DNA of 13,112 nucleotides from JAWWBG01 sp033721095 (GTDB taxonomy: Bacteria > Actinomycetota > Nitriliruptoria > Nitriliruptorales > Nitriliruptoraceae). Shown here one piece after another: positions 1 through 5,931 of the stretch. A program made the position numbers and the translations under genes. The stretch spans positions 1 to 13,112 of the forward strand of contig JAWWBG010000057.1 of assembly GCA_033721095.1 (NCBI GenBank), given 5' to 3'. Within the stretch, counting starts at the first letter, position 1. The number at the start of each line of letters is the position of its first letter. A model generated the notes under the pieces. It made no database searches, was not told the origin of the DNA, and worked only from the letters and a program-made list of their open reading frames with translations.

Positions 1-620
1 GCCGCCAGCGCCCGCGCGTGCGCGAACGCCTCCGCCTGCGGGTCGTCGCCGGACAGGGCGATCTCGGCCAGCCCGATCGCGAGCGCCTCGTCGGCATCGA
101 CGACGCGTGCTGTCAGCACGAGCTCGGTGGCCCGCCCGAGGCCGACCAGGCGCGGGAGCCGGTGGGTGCCGCCGAGGTCGGGAATGAGCCCCCACCGCCG
201 CTCCAGGACCGACAGGCGCGCACTCGGCGCCACCGCACGCAGATGGCAGGCAGCCGCCAGCTGGATGCCACCCCCGTAGCAGTAGCCCTCGATCGCAGCG
301 ATCGTCGGCTTGTCGATGTCCTCGTATGCCGTGAAGGAGGCCTGCAATCCCCGGATCCAGTTGCGACCCGTCCGGTCGTTCTCGCCAAGCGCGCCACCGC
401 TGAAGATCGTGATGTCCAGCCCCGACGAGAAGCTGCCACCACGGCCCGACAGCAGGACGGCGCCGACCTCGTCGTCGGAGGCCGCCTGCTCGGCGCGCAC
501 GCGCAGCCCGTCGAACACCGCCTGGTTCATGGCATTCTTGACCTCGGGGCGTTCGATCGTGATGACGGCGACCCCTTCCCGAACCTCGTAGCTGACGGCA
601 TCGGCCGCGGCTTCCTTCAC
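1..620 (-). CDS. Enoyl-CoA hydratase/isomerase family protein (crotonase fold), C-terminus cut off
   Basis: Crotonase-fold acyl-CoA enzyme; the 206 visible residues run off the left edge. Family signatures are the first oxyanion-hole segment FSSGLDI (residues 64-70), the glycine-rich GYCYGGG (112-118) and GLIPDLGGTHRLPRLVG (144-160). Aligned to rat mitochondrial crotonase, the second catalytic Glu is present (E140, equivalent to E164), but the first (E144) is Gln at Q120. An Asp at 148 lies eight residues after E140, matching the Glu/Asp spacing known in dienoyl-CoA isomerase. A double-bond isomerase, or another crotonase reaction, is therefore more likely than simple hydration; this is inference. 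The GTG start at 620 is chosen because AAGGA lies about five bases upstream. It is transcribed divergently from the cysteine-rich gene at 715. The cytoplasmic fatty-acid or aromatic-acid degradation role is a family-level guess, as no pathway partner is visible. Confidence 0.9.
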   Translation of the reverse strand, partial: MKEAAADAVSYEVREGVAVITIERPEVKNAMNQAVFDGLRVRAEQAASDDEVGAVLLSGRGGSFSSGLDITIFSGGALGENDRTGRNWIRGLQASFTAYEDIDKPTIAAIEGYCYGGGIQLAAACHLRAVAPSARLSVLERRWGLIPDLGGTHRLPRLVGLGRATELVLTARVVDADEALAIGLAEIALSGDDPQAEAFAHARALA

Positions 621-714
621 GGGGTGTCCTTGCTGTGGAAGCTCTGGAGGGTAGGTCGGCCCCGTTGGACGGCCTCCACGCGGATAGCCTCGAATCACCA
701 CCACAGGAGTCCTC
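621..714. promoter_or_regulatory. Divergent promoter region between the crotonase-family and cysteine-rich genes
   Basis: This 94-base gap separates two genes read outward. On the plus strand TAGCCT (685-690) fits the actinobacterial TANNNT -10 form about 25 bases before the GTG at 715; TTGGAC (665-670) is a possible -35, but the 14-base spacer is short. On the minus strand TACCCT (648-653) is a possible -10 for the gene starting at 620. These matches are short and unproven. Confidence 0.3.
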
Positions 715-1458
715 GTGCCCCTCGAACGCGAGTGGGTGTCGATCGATGACCCCGACAACGACCACCTCCGCTACACCTTCGACGTCACGTTCCTGCTGTC
801 GAGCTGGCAGTGCATCTACGGGCAGGGCTGTCCCGGCATCTCGGAGGAGTCGCCTGATCCCGCGATCGGTTGCTGCGTCCACGGGGCCTACCTCAACGAG
901 GACGACGACCTCGCCGAGCTCGAGCGCGTCACGTACGAGGAGCTCGATGCGTCAACCATGTTCCGGTGGGAGGATGCGCGCGAGAACGGCATCGTCGAGG
1001 TGGACGAGGATGGCGAGACCCTCACCCGACAGGTCGAGGGCGGCTGCATCTTCGTGAACCCGACCGGGTTCGAGGCCGGCGCCGGCTGCGCGCTGCACCA
1101 CCTGGCGCTGCGCCGGGGCGAGCACCTCATGACGCACAAGCCGACGGTCTGCTGGCAGGTGCCATTGCACCGAACCATCTCCGAGGAGGTGGCCAACGAC
1201 GGCCAGCCCCTCGAGGTCCACACGATCGCGGCCTTCGAGCGGGGGACCTGGGGCGAGGGCGGGGCCGACTTCGACTGGTGGTGCACCGACACCGATCCCG
1301 CCTACTCCGGGCGGCAGCGCCTCTACCGATCGATGGAAACCGAGCTGCGCACGATGGTCGGGGACGGCGTCTACGACGAACTGGCCGACTACCTCGACGG
1401 TCGGTCGCGGCAACGCCGGGACTTCGTGCCCCTCCCGCTGGTGTCGACCCGAGGCTGA
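715..1458 (+). CDS. Cysteine-rich protein of unknown function, possibly metal-binding (YkgJ/DUF3109-like)
   Basis: Not recognised as a named gene. The 247-residue protein has eight cysteines: 33, 39, 53, 54, 111, 125, 146 and 190. Their surroundings (GQGCPG, GCCVHGAYL, GCIF, GCALHHLAL and KPTVCWQVPL) recall the YkgJ/DUF3109 type of presumed Zn- or Fe-S-binding protein, where a CC pair is followed by C-phi-F, a C-x-(I/L)-H segment and a KP..C..P(L/F) segment. That assignment is from memory of the pattern and tentative. No signal peptide or membrane segment is visible, so it is probably cytoplasmic. The GTG start is supported by AGGAG at 705-709, five bases upstream. The C-terminus (RSRQRRDFVPLPL) is basic. 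It converges on the DNA polymerase IV gene with an 18-base gap, and nothing nearby suggests its substrate. Confidence 0.85.
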   Translation: MPLEREWVSIDDPDNDHLRYTFDVTFLLSSWQCIYGQGCPGISEESPDPAIGCCVHGAYLNEDDDLAELERVTYEELDASTMFRWEDARENGIVEVDEDGETLTRQVEGGCIFVNPTGFEAGAGCALHHLALRRGEHLMTHKPTVCWQVPLHRTISEEVANDGQPLEVHTIAAFERGTWGEGGADFDWWCTDTDPAYSGRQRLYRSMETELRTMVGDGVYDELADYLDGRSRQRRDFVPLPLVSTRG

Positions 1459-1475
1459 CCGGCGTCCCGCGCCGG
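1459..1475. terminator. Possible bidirectional hairpin between convergent genes
   Basis: CCGGCG (1459-1464) and CGCCGG (1470-1475) form a perfect 6-bp GC stem around a five-base loop. It fills the 18-base gap between the stop codons of the cysteine-rich gene and the polymerase IV gene. There is no T-run on either side, so it is not a classical intrinsic terminator, although many actinobacterial terminators lack the T-tract. Short GC palindromes also arise by chance in such DNA. Confidence 0.35.
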
Positions 1476-1476
1476 C

Positions 1477-2736
1477 TCAGTCGCCCGCACGGTCTTCGCG
1501 CGTTGGCCACCGGAAGCCGGCCTCCTCCTCGTCGAGGAGCGCCGCCCACCCGATCCGCTCACGACCAAACCGCTCCACCACCGCGTCGGTGGCCCGATCG
1601 AGATCCTCCCAGCGTGGATCGGCATCCAGTGACAGCTGTCGCGCTGTCGCGCCATCGGACAGGTTCGACATGCCCACACCGAGCAGGCGCACCCGGACGC
1701 GTTCGAGCCGCAGGCTGTCGAGCAGGTCGGTCGCGATGTCGACGAGGTCGTGTGTCCGGTCGGTCGGCGCCGGCAGCGTGGCCGATCGCGTGACCGTCTC
1801 GAACGACGCGAACCGCACCTTGATGGTCACGGTCCGACCTGCCAGGCCTGCCGTCCGCAAGCGCCGACCAACCTTGTCCGACAGCGCCAACAGGATGCGT
1901 GCCAGCTGCTCGGGGTCATCGATGTCCTCGTCGAACGTGACCTCGTTGGACACGGACTTTGCCGCCTCGTGCGGCACCACTGACCGCACGTCGTGGCCGC
2001 GTGCGAGCGCGTGCAGGTGGCTGCCGACGGCCGCTCCCACCACGCGCTCGAGGGTCCGCCGGTCCGCGTCCGCCAGCTGTCCCACGGTCCGGAAGCCGTA
2101 GGAGTGGAGCCGCTCGACGGTCCTGGGCCCGGCACCCCACAGGTCCCCCACGGGCAATGGGCGAAGAAAGGCCGGCAGCTCGTCGCCGGTCACGTGGAGC
2201 AGCCCGTCCGGCTTGGCCTTGGCGCTGAGCAACTTGGCGGCGAACTTGGTTGGCCCCACGCCGACCGAGCATGGCAGGTTGACCTCGTCGCGGACTCGCC
2301 GCCGGATGGCGTGGCCGATCTCGACCGGTGTGCCGAACAGGCGCACCGACCCGCCCACGTCGAGGAAGGCCTCATCGAGCGAGATTGGCTCCACCAGCGG
2401 CGTGTAGGACCGGAAGATCTCCATGACGGCCTGCGACGCTGCGCGGTACTTGTCGAAGTTGCCGCTGATGACGACCAGGTCGGGGCACTGGCGTCGCGCT
2501 CGCACCATGGGCATGGCCGAGCGGATGCCGTACTCGCGGGCCTCGTAGGAGGCCGCTGCCACCACGCCGCGGTTGCCGGCCCCGCCGACCACGACGGGCC
2601 GGCCCTGCAACGAGGGATCGTCGCGCTGCTCGACGGACGCATAGAAGGCGTCCATGTCGGCGTGGAGGATCGGCTCGGAGACCCGGGGCCGGTCGCGACG
2701 CCCGGCATCGTCCGGTTCCTGGTTGCCGTGCGGCAC
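1477..2736 (-). CDS. dinB: DNA polymerase IV (Y-family translesion polymerase)
   Basis: Error-prone polymerase that copies damaged DNA and extends mismatched primers in the SOS response. The 419-residue protein has the Y-family catalytic acidics: D27 in HADMDAFYASVE and D121-E122 in SLDEAFLD. Tyr32 is at the steric-gate position (Tyr in archaeal Dpo4, Phe13 in E. coli Pol IV). SVGVGPTKFAAKLLSAKAKPDG (157-178 region) and the helix-hairpin-helix LWGAGPRTVERL (199-210) are typical of the palm and thumb. The little-finger domain follows, and RQLSLD (366-371) matches the QL(S/D)L clamp-binding consensus. The GTG start has GGAG at 2741-2744. The extra residues before the conserved HADMD motif are normal for actinobacterial DinB. 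A LexA box lies just upstream (2748-2761), so SOS control is likely. The gene is divergent from the VOC gene. Confidence 0.96.
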   Translation of the reverse strand: MPHGNQEPDDAGRRDRPRVSEPILHADMDAFYASVEQRDDPSLQGRPVVVGGAGNRGVVAAASYEAREYGIRSAMPMVRARRQCPDLVVISGNFDKYRAASQAVMEIFRSYTPLVEPISLDEAFLDVGGSVRLFGTPVEIGHAIRRRVRDEVNLPCSVGVGPTKFAAKLLSAKAKPDGLLHVTGDELPAFLRPLPVGDLWGAGPRTVERLHSYGFRTVGQLADADRRTLERVVGAAVGSHLHALARGHDVRSVVPHEAAKSVSNEVTFDEDIDDPEQLARILLALSDKVGRRLRTAGLAGRTVTIKVRFASFETVTRSATLPAPTDRTHDLVDIATDLLDSLRLERVRVRLLGVGMSNLSDGATARQLSLDADPRWEDLDRATDAVVERFGRERIGWAALLDEEEAGFRWPTREDRAGD

Positions 2737-2747
2737 GCGGCTCCACC

Positions 2748-2761
2748 CGAACGGATGTTCG
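2748..2761. promoter_or_regulatory. LexA (SOS) box upstream of dinB
   Basis: CGAACGGATGTTCG fits the Gram-positive LexA operator CGAAC-RNRY-GTTCG at every position, and also the inner ten bases of the mycobacterial TCGAAC-N4-GTTCGA. It lies 12 bases before the dinB start codon and just downstream of a possible -10 on the same strand, so bound LexA would cover the transcription start. Finding it in front of a Y-family polymerase makes a chance match unlikely. Confidence 0.88.
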
Positions 2762-2763
2762 CC

Positions 2764-2784
2764 AGTCTACGGACCTCCTACCCT
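2764..2784. promoter_or_regulatory. Possible facing -10 boxes for dinB (-) and the VOC gene (+)
   Basis: On the minus strand TAGACT (2764-2769) ends two bases before the LexA box and is a good TANNNT -10 for dinB. On the plus strand TACCCT (2779-2784) is a possible -10 for the VOC gene starting at 2814. No clear -35 is visible for either. If both are used, the LexA box lies in the upstream half of the VOC promoter. Confidence 0.4.
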
Positions 2785-2813
2785 CTGCCGCGCCCGACTC
2801 GGCGAGGACGAGG

Positions 2814-3554
2814 ATGACCCTGCGCGATGCGATGCCGGATCACGTGGCGGTGGCCGTCCCGGACTTCGACGTGGCCGATCAGCGCTGGCGCGACGTGCTC
2901 GGCGGCCGCTGGACCAGCTGGTACCACAACAAGCCAGCGGGATTTCGCAGTCGGCAGTTGCGGTACCGGGGCGGCGCGAAGCTCGAGCTCCTCCAGCCCT
3001 CCGAGATCGACCCCTCGCCGGACAACTTCGTTCGCTCCTTCCTGGCTCGTCACGGGCCGTCGGTCCACCACGTGACGCTCAAGGTCCCATCGCTGCACGA
3101 TGCCATCGCCGCTGCGCGGGAACGGGAGCTTGACGTCGTCGGCATCGATGACCGACACCCCGGTTGGATGGAAGCGTTCCTGCGACCCAGCCAGATCGGC
3201 GGGCTCGTCGTCCAGCTCGCGCAGTCGAACCAGACCGACGAGGACTGGGCGGCACATCACGACTGGACCATTCCCGACCCCCCGGCCGACGGCGCACGGC
3301 TGATCGGTCCCCGGCTGACCCATCCGCGCACGGACGACGCTGCCGAGCTCTGGTCACACCTGGGCGCCGATGTGACCGAGACACCCGACGGGTTGAAGGT
3401 GCGGTGGGCCGACCATCCGCTCGTGATCGAGATCGTTCCGGACGACGGCCCGGCGAGACCGCTGGGCGTCGTGTTCGAGAACTGCGAGCCCCTTGATCCC
3501 CATCCGGAACTCGGAACGTCGGTGCTGGTCGACTCAGTCCAGCCCGGCGAGTGA
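2814..3554 (+). CDS. VOC (glyoxalase/bleomycin-resistance fold) protein, two-module
   Basis: Member of the vicinal-oxygen-chelate superfamily, 246 residues, probably cytoplasmic. The first module has the paired beta-alpha-beta halves: DHVAVAVPDFDVADQRWRDVLG (9-30), LELLQP (57-62), VHHVTLKVPSLHDAI (84-98) and GGLVVQLAQ near 128-136. Metal ligands by analogy with methylmalonyl-CoA epimerase are H10, E58 (or a neighbour) and H86, but the fourth position has Gln (VVQL) where Glu is usual. Residues 165-220 look like a weaker second module (DAAELWSHLGA, then LVIEIV). The substrate cannot be assigned; epimerase-like or dioxygenase-like functions are both possible. The ATG start follows GAGGACGAGG; ATG at codon 7 is an alternative. 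Its 3' end overlaps the convergent HAD gene by 21 bases. It faces dinB across a 77-base gap holding the LexA box. Confidence 0.85.
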   Translation: MTLRDAMPDHVAVAVPDFDVADQRWRDVLGGRWTSWYHNKPAGFRSRQLRYRGGAKLELLQPSEIDPSPDNFVRSFLARHGPSVHHVTLKVPSLHDAIAAARERELDVVGIDDRHPGWMEAFLRPSQIGGLVVQLAQSNQTDEDWAAHHDWTIPDPPADGARLIGPRLTHPRTDDAAELWSHLGADVTETPDGLKVRWADHPLVIEIVPDDGPARPLGVVFENCEPLDPHPELGTSVLVDSVQPGE

Positions 3555-4175
3555 CAGGGCCTCGAGCAGGTCGGTCGCGACCGGCGCACCGACCTGTTCC
3601 AGCACGGTTCGCGGGTGCGAGCCGTTGTCGATGAGCACGACGCGGCACTCGTGTGCCAAAGCGGCGTCAGCGTCGTCCACGGCGTCGCCGATGAGGACCG
3701 TGTCCTCCCAGCCGTGGTCGATCCGCTCCAGGTGCACCTCGAGGTGGGGCGCCTTGCGGCCGCCTCCGGGGCCTTTCAGCCCGTCGACGAGGACGAACCG
3801 ATCGGTGATTCCGAGTTCGGCGACCAGCTCGAGCAGCTCCTCGTGGCGCCACATCGACAGGATCGACTGCGTGCCGCCGATCGCGTCGATGGCATCGAGC
3901 GCGGCGGCCGCGTCCTCCCGGAGGCCGGCCTCGTGGAGCCGCCAGCGGTAGGCCTCGTGGAAGACGTGGTCGAGCTCCAGCCACTCCGCGTCGCCGATCG
4001 GACGCCCGTAGAGGTTCTCGTAGAAACGGCGCACCGGACGGGCGTAGCGGTCGCGGTAGTCCTCCATCGTGATCGGAGGCAGGTCCGCCTGGCCCATGAC
4101 CTCGTTGACCGCGTCGACGACGACGTGGAGGTCGTCGAAGAGGGTGCCGTTCCAGTCCCAGACGACGTGCAGCAT
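3534..4175 (-). CDS. HAD-superfamily phosphatase (phosphoglycolate phosphatase-like)
   Basis: A 213-residue haloacid dehalogenase-fold hydrolase, presumably cleaving a phosphate ester in the cytoplasm. Motif I is DWNGTLFDD, with nucleophile D7; the usual second Asp (D+2) is Asn9. Motif II is the Ser in SILSMW (107), motif III is K141 in GGGRKAPHLE, and motif IV is GDAVDDADAA (D164, with D167/D168). The helical cap at about 18-85 makes it subfamily I. The DxN variant occurs in other actinobacterial HAD proteins, but Asn cannot act as the normal general acid, so turnover may be altered. It starts nine bases after the stop of the glycosyltransferase upstream on the same strand, with no clear ribosome site of its own, so translational coupling is likely. 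That neighbour suggests a sugar-phosphate or lipid-phosphate substrate, which is inference. Confidence 0.9.
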   Translation of the reverse strand: MLHVVWDWNGTLFDDLHVVVDAVNEVMGQADLPPITMEDYRDRYARPVRRFYENLYGRPIGDAEWLELDHVFHEAYRWRLHEAGLREDAAAALDAIDAIGGTQSILSMWRHEELLELVAELGITDRFVLVDGLKGPGGGRKAPHLEVHLERIDHGWEDTVLIGDAVDDADAALAHECRVVLIDNGSHPRTVLEQVGAPVATDLLEALSLAGLD

Positions 4176-4184
4176 GCGCTGAGG

Positions 4185-5759
4185 CTAGGAGCCGTGGCCG
4201 GATCTCGGAGGTCGCCACGCGACACCGGCCACGTCGAGCCGCAGCCCGCGATACTGCGAGTCGCTGTGGCGCAGGAAGTAATCGGCGTCGCTCTCCCACG
4301 TGTGACCGTGTCCGTGCCGGCGCAGGACGTAGCCATAGCCGTGTGTGCGATGGATGGTCCCGCCGGATGCCAACACGTCGTCGATCAGGAACTGGTCGAC
4401 GGTCCGTGGGACGTCGCGAAAGCCTCCGGCCCGCTCGAGCGCGTCGCGGCCAAACAGGAGGGTGCCCCCGGCCACGGTCCGGCTGGACGAGTCGCCTCCC
4501 TTGCGATAGCGGCGGATCGTGAGATCGAGCTCGTCAAGGTGGACGAACTCCGCACCCTTGGCGACGAGATCTGCCCCGCTGGTCGCCCATGCAAGGACCA
4601 GGTCCTGGACGTGCTTGGGTCCGTACCAGTCATCGTCGTCGATCTTGGTGAGCAACTCCCCCTCCCCGGCCGCACAGGCCTCGTTCAGCGCCGATCCGAA
4701 CGACAGCGACTCGGGCAGCCGGAGAACCGTCACCGGGTTTCGCTGTGCCTTGGCGAAGCGTTCGGCAGCGCCGTCGGGGAAGCCATGGCCGTGAAGCCCG
4801 AGGACGACGTCGAAAGCCGCCTGGTCGATCGCGGCGACCTGCTCGGCCGCGAACTCCAGGAAGTCCGGCCGGTTGGTCACGAGCACACCCGTCACGGACC
4901 GCGGGGCGGGCAAGGGAAGGTCAAGCAACTCTGCGACAAGTTGCCACCGAGCCATCACGTCATGGCAGCTCAGCGCACGTCGCCTGGCCTCGACCGAGTG
5001 GAGCCCGATGGCGTCAAGGTCGTCCAGGTCCTGCGGATCCACGTGCTCGAGTGCCGGTGCGAGCAGCCCCAGCAGTTGGCGCTCGGATGGCGCGAGCTTG
5101 CCGACGGACACGGCGACACCGCCGGCCGCGACGGTCGTCAGCCATGTCGTGCGTGTCCACGGCGAGCGATGAAGGTCCGGGTGGTCGAGGACGAGCCGGT
5201 AGGGCTGGAGCCAGCGCAGCACCTGCTCCGGCGCGCCGGATTCCCGGCGGACCTCCAACTGCTGCGCCAGCTCAGGCGGCTGATCGACGACGCTGACCAC
5301 GTCGACGGCGCCGACCGGAGCACGCTTGCGAAGGTCCTCGACGACCCCGAGGGCTGCCTTGTCGAGGGCTTGGTGCAGGACGATGGCGGCCCGAGGGTCT
5401 GGATCCCAGCGCCGTTCGACCGGGGTCACGGCCGCGGGTACAGGGGGCAACGAGGGCAGACCGCGGCCCCCCAGCCAGAGGTCCGCGTCGGCACACCAGC
5501 TGTCGTCGTCGTTGGCCGAGCCGACAACGACCGTACGAACTCCCTTGACCCGTGCTTCGTCCAGCGCGGCCTGCGGCGACACGGTGTCGTCGTCCGAACG
5601 TGCGGCGATCACCACGACATCCAGTTCCTCCAACCCGTCCGTCGAGCCGTTGTCGAGTCGCACGGCCTCGACGGGTCCGGCCAGCCAGCGCCACGCTCGG
5701 TCGCCAACGAACCCGGCGCGGAGGTCCACCCGGGCGCGCGACTGTCCGGCAATGTCCAC
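4185..5759 (-). CDS. Two-domain glycosyltransferase (GT-B-like N-terminal half, GT2 C-terminal domain)
   Basis: This 524-residue protein ends in a GT2/GT-A glycosyltransferase domain (about 288-480). It shows SVTGVLVTNRPDFLEFAAEQ, LSFGSALNEAC, the acidic metal/nucleotide motif KIDDDDWYGP (372-381), then FGRDALERAGGF and DQFLIDD (455-461), the site of the usual acid pair. Residues about 180-280 resemble the last part of a CgeB-like GT-B domain: AAGG (211-214), then a segment ending RRRALSCHDVMARWQLVAELL (260-280 region), which parallels the middle domain of the 1231-residue neighbour. The first 100 residues are not recognised. GTG at 5759 is chosen because AGGAG lies four bases upstream; the open frame continues further, but that part is antisense to the neighbouring gene's start. 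It is probably cytoplasmic, using a nucleotide sugar for a surface glycan. It is first in an operon with the HAD gene. Confidence 0.87.
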   Translation of the reverse strand: MDIAGQSRARVDLRAGFVGDRAWRWLAGPVEAVRLDNGSTDGLEELDVVVIAARSDDDTVSPQAALDEARVKGVRTVVVGSANDDDSWCADADLWLGGRGLPSLPPVPAAVTPVERRWDPDPRAAIVLHQALDKAALGVVEDLRKRAPVGAVDVVSVVDQPPELAQQLEVRRESGAPEQVLRWLQPYRLVLDHPDLHRSPWTRTTWLTTVAAGGVAVSVGKLAPSERQLLGLLAPALEHVDPQDLDDLDAIGLHSVEARRRALSCHDVMARWQLVAELLDLPLPAPRSVTGVLVTNRPDFLEFAAEQVAAIDQAAFDVVLGLHGHGFPDGAAERFAKAQRNPVTVLRLPESLSFGSALNEACAAGEGELLTKIDDDDWYGPKHVQDLVLAWATSGADLVAKGAEFVHLDELDLTIRRYRKGGDSSSRTVAGGTLLFGRDALERAGGFRDVPRTVDQFLIDDVLASGGTIHRTHGYGYVLRRHGHGHTWESDADYFLRHSDSQYRGLRLDVAGVAWRPPRSGHGS

Positions 5760-5931
5760 GAGGCTCCTGCTTCCGAGGCCGATGTCGACTGTGCCCGACC
5801 GGCCGCTCGGCGATGAGGTCTGTGAAGGGCTCCTGCAAACCGCCACGAGTAGCGTACGACGCCCCCTGTCGGTGACTCGCGGACAGCCCTCTGTCGGGTC
5901 ACACATTTTCGGTGGCCTCGGAGGCGACACG
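5760..5931. promoter_or_regulatory. Divergent control region of the two glycosyltransferase genes
   Basis: This 172-base gap separates the outward-reading genes starting at 5759 (-) and 5932 (+). TAGCGTA (5850-5856) reads as TAGCGT on the plus strand and TACGCT on the minus strand, both fitting TANNNT, so one symmetric element could serve both directions. CTGTC (5866-5870), GACAG (5882-5886) and CTGTC (5891-5895) can pair in two alternative ways in the plus-strand leader. GGAGG at 5920-5924 is the ribosome site for the 1231-residue protein. No good -35 was found. Confidence 0.35.
5764..5768 (-). promoter_or_regulatory. Ribosome binding site that decides the glycosyltransferase start
   Basis: AGGAG on the minus strand sits four bases before GTG at 5759-5757. 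The other in-frame candidate, GTG at 5846-5844, has its nearest purine run about 15 bases away, so the downstream GTG is preferred. Confidence 0.6.

Noticed and set aside
665..690. TTGGAC to TAGCCT as a strong sigma-70 promoter
   Set aside because: The spacer is only 14 bases, too short for a normal promoter, so only the -10 match is kept as a weak candidate.
18..749. A 243-codon plus-strand frame opposite the crotonase-family gene
   Set aside because: The minus strand encodes the oxyanion-hole and GGG motifs of a crotonase, and the plus frame runs past the start of the cysteine-rich gene.
1477..2736. A separate plus-strand gene opposite dinB (about 1993-2817)
   Set aside because: The minus strand carries the full set of Y-family polymerase motifs; the plus frame reads as their shadow and crosses the LexA box and promoter region.
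3615..5816. A 733-codon open frame on the plus strand
   Set aside because: It runs antisense to the HAD and glycosyltransferase genes, whose catalytic motifs are intact. It is rich in Arg, Val and Asp without recognisable domains.
5326..5931. N-terminal extension of the 1231-residue protein to 5326
   Set aside because: The added 202 residues are low-complexity Ser/Arg/Thr sequence antisense to the other glycosyltransferase, and ATG 5932 has a strong GGAGG site.
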